A DNA stretch of 14,667 nt, taken from assembly GCA_003242525.1 (NCBI GenBank), contig QGUU01000017.1, positions 1 through 14,667 of the forward strand, given 5' to 3'. Source of the DNA: Pseudomonadota bacterium (GTDB lineage Bacteria > Pseudomonadota > Alphaproteobacteria > Rhizobiales > Rhizobiaceae). How positions within the stretch are numbered: position 1 is the stretch's first letter; each line of letters starts with the position of its first letter. Both the position numbers and the translations under genes were made by a program. The notes below the pieces were generated by a model, which ran no database searches, had not been told where the DNA came from, and saw nothing but the letters and a program-made list of their open reading frames with translations. Shown piece after piece: positions 1 through 5,953 of the stretch.

Positions 1-1
1 G

Positions 2-589
2 ATTGACCGCTGGCCGGACTGGCCCGCAACAGTCGTGGTGCTTGCCGGGCCCTCGGGCGCTGGGAAGACGCACCTCGCCTCTGTGTGGTGCGAGGCGGCC
101 GATGCGCTTCGCATATCGCCTTCGGCAATCGGAGAGGCAGTCGCCGAGCTGGACGGCAGGCCGGCGTTGATTGATGACGTCGATTCCGGCGAACTTGATC
201 AGCAGGGACTGTTCCATCTCGTCAATTCGGTGCGAGCGAGCGGCTCCCACCTTTTGCTGACGGCCCGGCGTTTTCCCCTCGCCTGGGGCGTAACGCTGCC
301 CGATCTTTTGTCCCGGCTCAAGACGGCGGCGACGGTGGAAATCCACGAGCCCGACGACATGCTGCTCGCCGGCGTGATGACGAAGCTGTTTGCCGACCGG
401 CAGGTCGATGTAGAGCCGCATGTAGTGCACTATCTGGTGCGGCGCATCGAGCGCTCGCTCGGAACCGCCATGCGAGTCGTCGACAAGCTGGACCGTGCGG
501 CCCTTGAGCAGAAATGCCGCATCACGCGCAATCTTGCCGCCGAAGTCGTCAGCGCGATGGACGAGGGGCAGGGCGAACTCGACTTCTGA
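2..589 (+). CDS. hda: Hda-type DnaA regulatory inactivator (partial, 5' end outside window)
   Basis: AAA+ protein homologous to the ATPase domain of DnaA. In the known system it binds the DNA-loaded sliding clamp and stimulates ATP hydrolysis by DnaA, limiting re-initiation of replication. The reading frame is open from base 2, so the true start lies upstream; 195 codons are present and roughly 35-45 N-terminal residues are probably missing. Visible features: Walker A GPSGAGKTHLA (bases 50-82), a Walker B-like LIDDVD, a sensor-I-like LLLTARRFP, and DLLSRLK, whose arginine sits where the Box VII arginine finger of DnaA lies. The C-terminal part is the helical lid, ending at TGA. There is no DnaA domain IV (DNA-binding helix-turn-helix), which separates it from DnaA itself. 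A GTG at 35 is only an internal codon. The main alternative is an unspecified DnaA-like ATPase. Confidence 0.88.
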   Translation: MDRWPDWPATVVVLAGPSGAGKTHLASVWCEAADALRISPSAIGEAVAELDGRPALIDDVDSGELDQQGLFHLVNSVRASGSHLLLTARRFPLAWGVTLPDLLSRLKTAATVEIHEPDDMLLAGVMTKLFADRQVDVEPHVVHYLVRRIERSLGTAMRVVDKLDRAALEQKCRITRNLAAEVVSAMDEGQGELDF

Positions 590-593
590 CCAA

Positions 594-615
594 CTGGCGA
601 ATGCGGTTCCGCCAG
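594..615 (+). terminator. Weak stem-loop after hda
   Basis: CTGGCG (594-599) and CGCCAG (610-615) form a 6-bp perfect stem around a 10-base loop, five bases after the hda stop codon. No T-run follows, so it is at best a weak or bidirectional terminator between hda and the oppositely oriented tRNA-Pro. Confidence 0.25.
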
Positions 616-639
616 CAATTCCGCCACAGGTGCTGAAGG

Positions 640-716
640 TGGTCGGAGTGGCGTGATTCGAACACGCGACCCCCTGATCCCAAATCAGGTGCGCTACCAG
701 GCTGCGCTACACTCCG
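640..716 (-). tRNA. tRNA-Pro (anticodon UGG)
   Basis: Read on the minus strand this is a complete 77-nt cloverleaf. The acceptor stem pairs CGGAGTG with CACTCCG, the D stem pairs GCGC with GCGC, and the anticodon stem pairs CCTGA with TCAGG around the loop TTTGGGA (anticodon TGG). The variable loop is GGGTC and the T arm is GCGTG-TTCGAAT-CACGC. The discriminator is A and the terminal CCA is encoded (640-642). All stems pair without mismatch. It reads proline CCA codons and probably other CCN codons by wobble. Confidence 0.97.
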
Positions 717-728
717 AGGCCGTGTAGC

Positions 729-757
729 CCTTAGCGTTGCGGGGTTTCCCGCGCAAG
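729..757 (-). promoter_or_regulatory. Candidate promoter of tRNA-Pro
   Basis: On the minus strand, CTTGCG (752-757) and CTAAGG (729-734) are 17 bases apart and resemble alphaproteobacterial housekeeping -35/-10 elements. Transcription would begin about 6 bases before the mature tRNA end at 716. The spacer contains the inverted repeat GCGGG-GTTT-CCCGC (739-752). Assigned by eye. Confidence 0.4.
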
Positions 758-859
758 CCCCGGAAAGACGAAAACGGAACAAACGGCATTGTGTGGCGCC
801 AGACGGCGAGGAAAGTCCCATCAAAGTTCCAGCGCTGTTCACTGGTCGGTCCGGCACCT

Positions 860-1059
860 TCAACGGGCCTGGCGGCCGTGGGGGACATAGGCGGCCACTT
901 CCTCGTCATTGGCCTTCAGGGCGTCTTCAGTCAATTGATCGTGAACCGCCTGGCATGCCGTCGCGCCAGCTCAAAGACTGGCAAATGCCTTGGCGAGGCC
1001 AATTTATGGATGGCGGGGGCAATCCCGAACAGCCGTTCGACGGCACAGGAGTGGATCCA
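860..1059 (-). pseudogene. Possible decayed small gene, two frames
   Basis: I do not recognise a family. On the minus strand an open frame from 1059 to a stop at 931-933 reads through VERLFGIAPAIHKLASPR and ends RRFTIN-stop. One base out of frame, at the same point, a second open stretch reads DQLTEDALKANDEEVAAYVP and ends at a TGA (860-862). Third codon positions are GC-rich in both parts (about 70% by hand count), as in genuine genes of this window. Neither part has an ATG start or a ribosome-binding site. The simplest reading is a remnant with one frameshift near 934; loss of 4 bases in a repeated GATC-like tract would do it. It could instead be non-coding shadow. The remaining gap (717-859) holds only the tRNA promoter. 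Confidence 0.25.
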
Positions 1060-1631
1060 TGACTACGCACAAGGTCGGCTATCTGATCGGCAGCCTTGCC
1101 AGAGGCTCGATCAATCGCAAGCTAGCTTTGGCGCTGGTGCGCCTCGCGCCGCCTGAGCTCGAAATGTCGGAAATATCTTTCGACAAGCTGCCCCTCTACA
1201 GCTACGACTATGATGCCGACTTTCCCCAGAGCGCCAGGGACTTCAAGGCTGCGATCGCAGCCGTGGATGCGGTCCTGTTCGTTACGCCGGAATACAACCG
1301 CTCCATACCGGGCGGCCTGAAGAACGCCATAGACTGGGCAAGTCGTCCCTATGGCACGAATTCTTTCGCGCGCAAGCCGTCAGCGATGATCGGCACTTCG
1401 CCGGGCGCCATCGGCACTGCCGTGGCCCAGCAGAATCTGCGCAGCGTCCTCAGTTTTTGCAATTCACCCCAGATGAACGCCCCCGAAGACTTTATTTAGT
1501 TTTCGCCGGGACTTATCTCGGACGATGGGGAGGTTACCAACGACAGTACCGCGGAATTCCTGAGCACCTTCATGCGGGATTTCCACATCTTCATTGCGCG
1601 CGTCCGCTCGGTCCTGCCGAAAGACGCATAG
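1059..1631 (+). pseudogene. NADPH-dependent FMN reductase interrupted by an in-frame amber codon
   Basis: Flavodoxin-fold NAD(P)H-dependent FMN reductase, related to the chromate/quinone reductase group; it is cytosolic, binds FMN and reduces flavins, quinones or similar acceptors. Start ATG 1059 is preceded by AGGAG (1047-1051). Visible: the N-terminal FMN phosphate loop GSLARGSINRKLA and the core motif TPEYNRSIPGGLKNAIDW. The frame hits TAG at 1497-1499 (codon 147) just after NAPEDFI. It then continues in the same frame for 43 codons, FSPGLISDDGEVTNDS and onward to LPKDA, stopping at TAG 1629-1631. The full frame of 190 codons matches the usual family length, and family members as I recall them have Gln (CAG) at this place, so one C-to-T change explains the stop. 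The 146-residue product would lack the last strand and helix. Alternatives are a sequencing error or readthrough. The family call is firm; loss of function is inferred. Confidence 0.8.
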
Positions 1632-1653
1632 CGCGGGTCGGCGGTTCAGCGGC

Positions 1654-2514
1654 CTAGGCGGCTGCCTGCTCGTCCGCGTTTGGCGCTTGCTCTGCGGCTC
1701 CGGCCGAAAGGTCTATCACGGCCTTGATCGGCAGGTGATCCGAGGCAACGCGTGCGAGCGGCGTGTCGTGAAGGCTCACGCTCGAGATGAGATTTTGCGG
1801 GTAGCCGAATACGCGATCCAGCGCCCAGACGGGAAACCGGGACGGGAAGCTGGGTATTGCGGCGTGCAAAGGCCCGAATGCCGGGGCGAGGCCCTGCAGG
1901 GCCGACCGGTGGCCCAGCCGCCATTCGTTGAAGTCCCCCATGAGCAGGACCGGCCGGTCATCGGTGGATTTGGCGATGGAAAGCAACGTGGCGATCTGGA
2001 GGGTGCGCGAGCGGCGAAGCAGGCCCAAATGTGCCGCGACGATGCGCAAAGGCCCCGCCGGCAGGTCCAGATCGACCACCAGCGCGCCCCTGGGTTCGAG
2101 GCCCGGCAGATCGACCTGATGAATATCCGTGACGGTGCCGTGCCGATAGAGGATGAGGTTGCCATGCCAGCCATGCCCGCCCTGCGAAAATTTCAGGGGG
2201 ACGGGGGTGAGGTCACATTCCCGCTTGAGGGCTTCGAGATCAAGGATGCCGGCGCGATCGCCAAAGCGGCGGTCAGCCTCCTGAAGGGCGATCACATCGG
2301 GCTTGATTTCCTTGATGACCGTCAACGTCCGGTGCGGGTCGAAGCGACGATCGCGCCCTATGCCCTTGTGAATGTTGTACGAGGCGATGAGAGCGCACTC
2401 TTCTCCGCCCTTCACATGCGCGCCAAAGGATTTGCGCTCCTGGCGAAGCGCTGATGCAAGAAGCGTCCCGAACTGGCGGATGGAAGGCTTCTTGTCGTGT
2501 TTAATGCGAAGCAC
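1654..2514 (-). CDS. Endonuclease/exonuclease/phosphatase (EEP) family protein
   Basis: 286-residue member of the metal-dependent EEP superfamily (DNase I / exonuclease III / sphingomyelinase fold), which cleaves phosphodiester or phosphomonoester bonds. The catalytic set is complete and in order: N47 in SYNIHKG, E79 in ALQEAD (metal ligand), H162 in AAHLG, D194/N196 in MGDFNEW, D233 in ALDRVF, and D259-H260 in ASDHLPI. The substrate cannot be deduced; rhizobial relatives are mostly annotated only by family. The start is GTG at 2514, preceded by GGGGGAG with 9-base spacing; the first 35-40 residues are basic and variable, with no clear signal peptide. It converges with the flavin reductase gene (22-base gap to the outer stop). 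A 286-codon open frame on the opposite strand (1594-2454) is an antisense shadow. Confidence 0.85.
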   Translation of the reverse strand: MLRIKHDKKPSIRQFGTLLASALRQERKSFGAHVKGGEECALIASYNIHKGIGRDRRFDPHRTLTVIKEIKPDVIALQEADRRFGDRAGILDLEALKRECDLTPVPLKFSQGGHGWHGNLILYRHGTVTDIHQVDLPGLEPRGALVVDLDLPAGPLRIVAAHLGLLRRSRTLQIATLLSIAKSTDDRPVLLMGDFNEWRLGHRSALQGLAPAFGPLHAAIPSFPSRFPVWALDRVFGYPQNLISSVSLHDTPLARVASDHLPIKAVIDLSAGAAEQAPNADEQAAA

Positions 2515-2706
2515 GAGGCGATTCTCCCCCTTGTGTGCATGGTCGCTGGAAGGCCGCCGCTGTCAACCTTCCGGGTTCACCTGTCGTCAATATAGGCTTT
2601 GAACGGGTGCATGCCACGGTAGATGCTCAGGAACTTGCTCTTGCAGCCTTTGCGCATTAAGCACAGGACGGAAGTGGCCCTCAGGCCCGGTGATGAAGAG
2701 GTTCTG

Positions 2707-3012
2707 ATGTCAGCGCGCATTTACAGTCCCGCCAAGACCGCGATGCAGTCCGGCAAGGCCAAGACCGGTTACTGGGTGCTCGAATTCGACCCCGAGAAGC
2801 CTCGCAAGATCGACCCGCTCATGGGTTACACCACGTCCTCGGACATGAAGAGCCAGATAAGGCTGACTTTCGCCACCAAGGAGGAGGCAATCGCCTACGC
2901 GGAGAAACAGGGTATTGCCTACCGCGTGGAAGAACCCAAGGAGGCGAAGCGCCGGCCGATTTCCTATGCGGATAATTTCCGCTATGACCGCCGCACGCCG
3001 TGGACGCACTGA
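2707..3012 (+). CDS. NDUFS4-like accessory subunit of respiratory complex I
   Basis: 101-residue protein of the ETC complex I subunit family (NDUFS4 / 18-kDa subunit type), an accessory subunit of NADH:ubiquinone oxidoreductase found in alphaproteobacteria and mitochondria. Family hallmarks: the N-terminal ARIYSPAKTAMQSGKAKT, the central WVLEFDPEKPRKIDPLMGYT, and the C-terminal pair FATKEEAIAYAEKQG and YADNFRYDRRTPWTH. It is soluble, without a signal peptide, and expected on the peripheral arm at the inner membrane. The ATG at 2707 is chosen because GAAGAGG lies just upstream and the family begins here; an upstream in-frame start at 2623 would add 28 unrelated residues. It stands apart from any nuo operon and is followed 28 bases later by tRNA-Arg, with which it may be cotranscribed. 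Confidence 0.92.
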   Translation: MSARIYSPAKTAMQSGKAKTGYWVLEFDPEKPRKIDPLMGYTTSSDMKSQIRLTFATKEEAIAYAEKQGIAYRVEEPKEAKRRPISYADNFRYDRRTPWTH

Positions 3013-3040
3013 CCACAGGGGTGGCTTCGGCAGGCAATGT

Positions 3041-3117
3041 GGTCCCGTAGCTCAGCTGGATAGAGCACCGGCCTTCTAAGCCGATGGTCGCAGGTTCGAA
3101 TCCTGCCGGGATCGCCA
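3041..3117 (+). tRNA. tRNA-Arg (anticodon UCU)
   Basis: Complete 77-nt cloverleaf. The acceptor stem pairs GGTCCCG with CGGGATC (one G-U pair), the D stem pairs GCTC with GAGC, the anticodon loop is CTTCTAA (anticodon TCT), and the T arm is GCAGG-TTCGAAT-CCTGC. The discriminator is G and CCA is encoded at 3115-3117. The anticodon stem CCGGC/GCCGA has a C-A mismatch at its outermost pair (positions 27-43). It decodes AGA and, by wobble, AGG, which are rare codons in GC-rich genomes. No promoter of its own is obvious. Confidence 0.96.
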
Positions 3118-3145
3118 TGATTTCAATATGTTAGCGTCGCCAGCT

Positions 3146-3181
3146 CTCGCGAGTTCCAACTCGGGAAACAGCGAGTTCCAA
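3146..3181. repeat. 11-bp direct repeat with embedded palindromes
   Basis: GCGAGTTCCAA occurs at 3149-3159 and again at 3171-3181, an exact 22-bp period. The first copy overlaps the palindrome CTCGCGAG (3146-3153) and the inverted repeat GAGTT-CC-AACTC (3151-3162). It lies in the 182-base region between tRNA-Arg and the 3' end of metC, where no gene start is near. Function unknown. I see no clear gene or T-tailed terminator in the rest of that region. Confidence 0.5.
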
Positions 3182-3299
3182 ACTTTGCACTTTCCTTTGC
3201 CCGTCCCTGATATGGGCGCCCGCGCTAACAGTGCCGTGGCGGGATGGCGCAGCCCAGAGCTATTTGGCGTAGACGCGGCGGGCAGCTGGCGCCTTTCGT

Positions 3300-4496
3300 T
3301 CAGGTCCCGGTCTTGCTTCTCGCGCGGCTTGCTGCTGCAGCGGCAGCCAGTCCCCGTTCAAGATCCGCCTTCAGGTCTGCCACATCCTCAAGGCCGATCT
3401 GGAGCCGGATGACCGGCCCGGCCTCGGGGGCCTTGGCGACGACTCGATCGCCCAGGAAAACGGGAACTGCCAGGCTCTCATATCCGCCCCAGGAATAGCC
3501 GAGGCCGAATATGCGCAAGGCATCGAGGAAGGCGTGCTGCTCTTCCGCCCCCCCGCCGGCCAGTACGATCGAGAACACGCCGCTGGAGCCGCAAAAATCA
3601 CGCTTCCATAGTCCGTGGTCGGGGTGGCTGGGCAGGCCGGGATGCAACACCTGCGCAACACCTTCCCTGGTTTCCAGCCAACTTGCGATCTCCAAGGCGC
3701 TTCTGCTGTGGTGATCGAGGCGGACGCCCATTGTCCGCAACCCGCGCAGGACCTGATAGACATCGTCCGGGCCTGCGCAGCAACCGAGGGTGATGAAGCC
3801 CTCGTGGAGCTGGTTCCAGCACGATTCGTTGGCCGAAACAGTACCAAGGAGAATATCGGAATGGCCGGCTGGATATTTGGTCGCGGCCTGGATGGAAATG
3901 TCCACTCCGTGCTCCAGAGGCCTGAAGTACAGGGGCGTCGCCCAGGTGTTGTCCATCATGACAATGGCGTTGCCGGCATGCGCTGCCTTGGCGATGGCCG
4001 GGATGTCCTGCACCTCGAAGGTGTTCGAGCCGGGCGATTCGGTGAAGACGATGCGCGTATTCGCCTTCATGAGATCGGCAATGCCTGCGCCAATGCGGGG
4101 GTCGTAATACTGGACCTCGACCCCAAGCCGCGTCAGCATCGTATCGGCGAAATGGCGCGTGGGGTGATAGACCGAATCAACGATCAGCACATGGTCGCCG
4201 GCGCGGGCAAAGGCCAGCAGGGGCACGGTGACCGCCGCCAGGCCGGAGGGTACGATGATGGTGCCGACCGAACCTTCCAGCTCATTCATGGCCTGCGCCA
4301 GCGCGTCCGTTGTCGGCGTTCCGCGCGTTCCATAGGTGTATTTCTGCGATCGCGACACCATGGTAGCGGCATCGGGAAAAAGCACGGTGGAGGCATGTAC
4401 GACGGGCGGGTTGACGAAGCCGTAATAGTCGCGCGGGTCATTGCCACCATGGGCTAGACGTGTGTTTATGCCCCAATTTGCGTCGCTTTTGGCCAT
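3300..4496 (-). CDS. metC: Cystathionine beta-lyase
   Basis: 398-residue PLP-dependent enzyme of the Cys/Met metabolism family, cytosolic. It splits cystathionine into homocysteine, pyruvate and ammonia, the penultimate step of methionine synthesis by transsulfuration. Visible: N-terminal WGINTRLAHGGNDPRDY, the YTYGTRGTPT segment that contributes to the active site of the neighbouring subunit, the PSGLAAV phosphate-binding region, D182 in MMDNTW (contacts the PLP ring nitrogen), and K207 in QAATKYPAGHSD (Schiff-base lysine). The length matches the family (E. coli MetC 395 residues). Start ATG 4496 is preceded by AAGGTG. The family includes gamma-lyases and gamma-synthases; sequence style and position beside aapJ favour the beta-lyase. 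It is divergent from the aap operon, an arrangement I recall from Rhizobium. Confidence 0.9.
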   Translation of the reverse strand: MAKSDANWGINTRLAHGGNDPRDYYGFVNPPVVHASTVLFPDAATMVSRSQKYTYGTRGTPTTDALAQAMNELEGSVGTIIVPSGLAAVTVPLLAFARAGDHVLIVDSVYHPTRHFADTMLTRLGVEVQYYDPRIGAGIADLMKANTRIVFTESPGSNTFEVQDIPAIAKAAHAGNAIVMMDNTWATPLYFRPLEHGVDISIQAATKYPAGHSDILLGTVSANESCWNQLHEGFITLGCCAGPDDVYQVLRGLRTMGVRLDHHSRSALEIASWLETREGVAQVLHPGLPSHPDHGLWKRDFCGSSGVFSIVLAGGGAEEQHAFLDALRIFGLGYSWGGYESLAVPVFLGDRVVAKAPEAGPVIRLQIGLEDVADLKADLERGLAAAAAASRARSKTGT

Positions 4497-4525
4497 GTTG
4501 TTTCACCTTGCCAGGAATGAGACAG

Positions 4526-4553
4526 GGATAGTGCGCCCGCGTCATGTGCGCAA
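4526..4553 (-). promoter_or_regulatory. Candidate metC promoter
   Basis: On the minus strand TTGCGC (4548-4553) and CTATCC (4526-4531) are separated by 16 bases and resemble the alphaproteobacterial -35/-10 pattern. The implied leader to the ATG is about 25 bases. Assigned by eye; no SAM-II-like pseudoknot is apparent in this short leader. Confidence 0.3.
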
Positions 4554-4654
4554 CCGCGCCACCCTGTCGCTTCCGGTGGGCCAAGGTGCTCGTCTTCACA
4601 TGCCGGACAGCCAAATTGACGCTCGTCTTGCCTGTCGGCGATGGTCATTTTCTG

Positions 4655-4817
4655 TTGACCTCACAAAAATAATCGCCTTCGATGTAGTTCGTGAATGGGA
4701 GGCAGCATCCGCGTCACACGAAGCGCCAGCGCTCGGAATGGGTCGGCGGGCGGGCTGCGTTCACACGGATAAACCAGGGTTTACCCTAACAACGGAAAAT
4801 AAAAGGGTTTGTGGGTT
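4655..4817 (+). promoter_or_regulatory. aap operon promoter and leader region
   Basis: The metC-aapJ gap is 321 bases. TTGACC (4655-4660) is the best -35-like element on the plus strand; the -10 is uncertain, perhaps around 4678-4686. Close to aapJ the leader holds two overlapping inverted repeats: AAACC-AG-GGTTT (4771-4782) and AGGG-TTTA-CCCT (4776-4787). AGGGTTT occurs again at 4804-4810, containing the probable Shine-Dalgarno of aapJ. No sigma-54 -24/-12 element was found by eye. The permease of R. leguminosarum is known to respond to nitrogen (Ntr) control; no NtrC site could be assigned here. Confidence 0.35.
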
Positions 4818-5846
4818 ATGAAACACATTGCAATCGGCATTATGGGAGCGGCGGCAGTCGGCTTCATGGTATCGACCGCCTCGGCCGACACCTTGAGCGA
4901 CGTGAAGGCCAAGGGCTTCGTGCAATGCGGCGTGAACACCGGCCTTGCGGGCTTTTCGGCCCCCAACGACAAGGGCGAGTGGACTGGAATCGACGTCGAT
5001 TTTTGCAGGGCAGTGGCCGCCGCCATTTTCGGTGATGGCACCAAGGTCAAGTTTACTGGCCTGAGCGCCAAGGACCGCTTCACTGCGCTGCAGTCCGGCG
5101 AAGTCGACATCCTGTCGCGCAATACCACCTGGACCATCAACCGGGACACGGCGCTGGGCCTGAATTTCGCGGGCGTCACCTACTATGACGGCCAGGGCTT
5201 CATGATCAACGCGAAGAAGCTCCCGGGCGTGAATTCGGCCCTGCAGCTTTCGGGCGCGGCGGTCTGCGTACAGTCCGGCACGACCACGGAGTTGAACCTC
5301 GCCGACTACTTCAAGGCGAACAAGATGGAATACAACCCCGTCGTGTTCGAGAAGTTCGAGGAAGCCAACGCCGCCTATGACGCCGGCCGCTGCGACGCCT
5401 ACACGACTGACCAGTCTGGCCTCTATGCTGTGCGCCTGCAGATGAAATCGCCGGACGATCACGTCGTGCTGCCCGAAATCATCTCCAAGGAGCCGCTCGG
5501 CCCGTCCGTGCGCCAGGGCGATGACAAGTGGTTCGACATCGTCAAGTGGACCTATTACGCGCTGCTCAACGCCGAGGAGGCGGGCGTGACCCAGGCCAAT
5601 GTCGAAGAGATGAAGAACTCGGATAACCCCGATATCCGCCGTCTTCTGGGCACCGAATCCGAAACCAAGATCGGAACCGATCTTGGCCTCGACAACGACT
5701 GGGTGGTCAACATCGTCAAGGCTGTCGGCAATTACGGCGAGATCTTCGAGCGCAATGTCGGCAGCGGCAGCCCGATGAAGATATCGCGCGGCATCAATGC
5801 GCTGTGGACCAAGGGTGGCCTGCAGTACGGCATGCCGATCCGCTAA
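4818..5846 (+). CDS. aapJ: General L-amino-acid ABC transporter, periplasmic binding protein
   Basis: 342-residue solute-binding protein of the polar amino acid family (SBP family 3). It captures L-amino acids in the periplasm and delivers them to AapQM. A signal peptide is clear: MKHIAIGIMGAAAVGFM followed by VSTASA, with likely cleavage after residue 23 before DTLSDVKAKG. The mature part shows the family pattern VQCGVNTGLAGFS, WTGIDVDFCRAVAAA, LSRNTTWTINRD and YTTDQSGL, with a Cys pair (in VQCG and DFCR) typical of the Aap/BztA group. The length matches Rhizobium AapJ. The ATG at 4818 is preferred over an in-frame TTG at 4809 because AAAAGGG sits about 10 bases before it and the signal peptide starts there. 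It is the first gene of the operon, separated from aapQ by a stem-loop. Confidence 0.95.
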   Translation: MKHIAIGIMGAAAVGFMVSTASADTLSDVKAKGFVQCGVNTGLAGFSAPNDKGEWTGIDVDFCRAVAAAIFGDGTKVKFTGLSAKDRFTALQSGEVDILSRNTTWTINRDTALGLNFAGVTYYDGQGFMINAKKLPGVNSALQLSGAAVCVQSGTTTELNLADYFKANKMEYNPVVFEKFEEANAAYDAGRCDAYTTDQSGLYAVRLQMKSPDDHVVLPEIISKEPLGPSVRQGDDKWFDIVKWTYYALLNAEEAGVTQANVEEMKNSDNPDIRRLLGTESETKIGTDLGLDNDWVVNIVKAVGNYGEIFERNVGSGSPMKISRGINALWTKGGLQYGMPIR

Positions 5847-5858
5847 AGCACTTGAATC

Positions 5859-5884
5859 GGGCCGGAGGAGTCCTTCTCCGGCCC
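5859..5884 (+). terminator. Intercistronic stem-loop between aapJ and aapQ
   Basis: GGGCCGGAG (5859-5867) pairs perfectly over 9 bp with CTCCGGCCC (5876-5884) around an 8-base loop. TTCTTG follows, with no long T-run. It begins 12 bases after the aapJ stop. Such structures in binding-protein-dependent transporter operons usually attenuate transcription or protect the upstream mRNA, giving more binding protein than permease. Which applies here cannot be read from sequence. Confidence 0.7.
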
Positions 5885-5941
5885 TTCTTGCCTCTGCCGT
5901 TCAGAGTTAAAGACCGGATGGTCGGGGTATGAAGTCATGGG

Positions 5942-5953
5942 AAGGGGAACCCT
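5942..5953 (+). repeat. RBS hairpin copy 1 (aapQ)
   Basis: AAGGGGAACCCT directly precedes the aapQ GTG and contains its Shine-Dalgarno (AAGGGG). The inner inverted repeat AGGG-GAA-CCCT could fold on itself. An identical 12-mer precedes aapP at 8305-8316. Confidence 0.6.

Noticed and set aside
590..720. tRNA-Pro as an integration site for a mobile element
   Set aside because: No integrase gene, no duplicated tRNA 3' end and no foreign gene block lies next to the tRNA; the 3' side runs straight into hda.
737..1156. 139-codon plus-strand frame running from the tRNA-Pro promoter into the flavin reductase
   Set aside because: It overlaps the flavin reductase start out of frame and has no RBS or family signal. 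The minus-strand reading of the same region is more protein-like.
1594..2454. 286-codon plus-strand open frame opposite the EEP gene
   Set aside because: It has no recognisable motifs or RBS and lies antisense to a gene with a complete EEP catalytic set. GC-rich genes often have long open antisense frames.
4497..4570. SAM-responsive riboswitch in the metC leader
   Set aside because: The region is short and I found no SAM-II-like pseudoknot pattern or extended stems.
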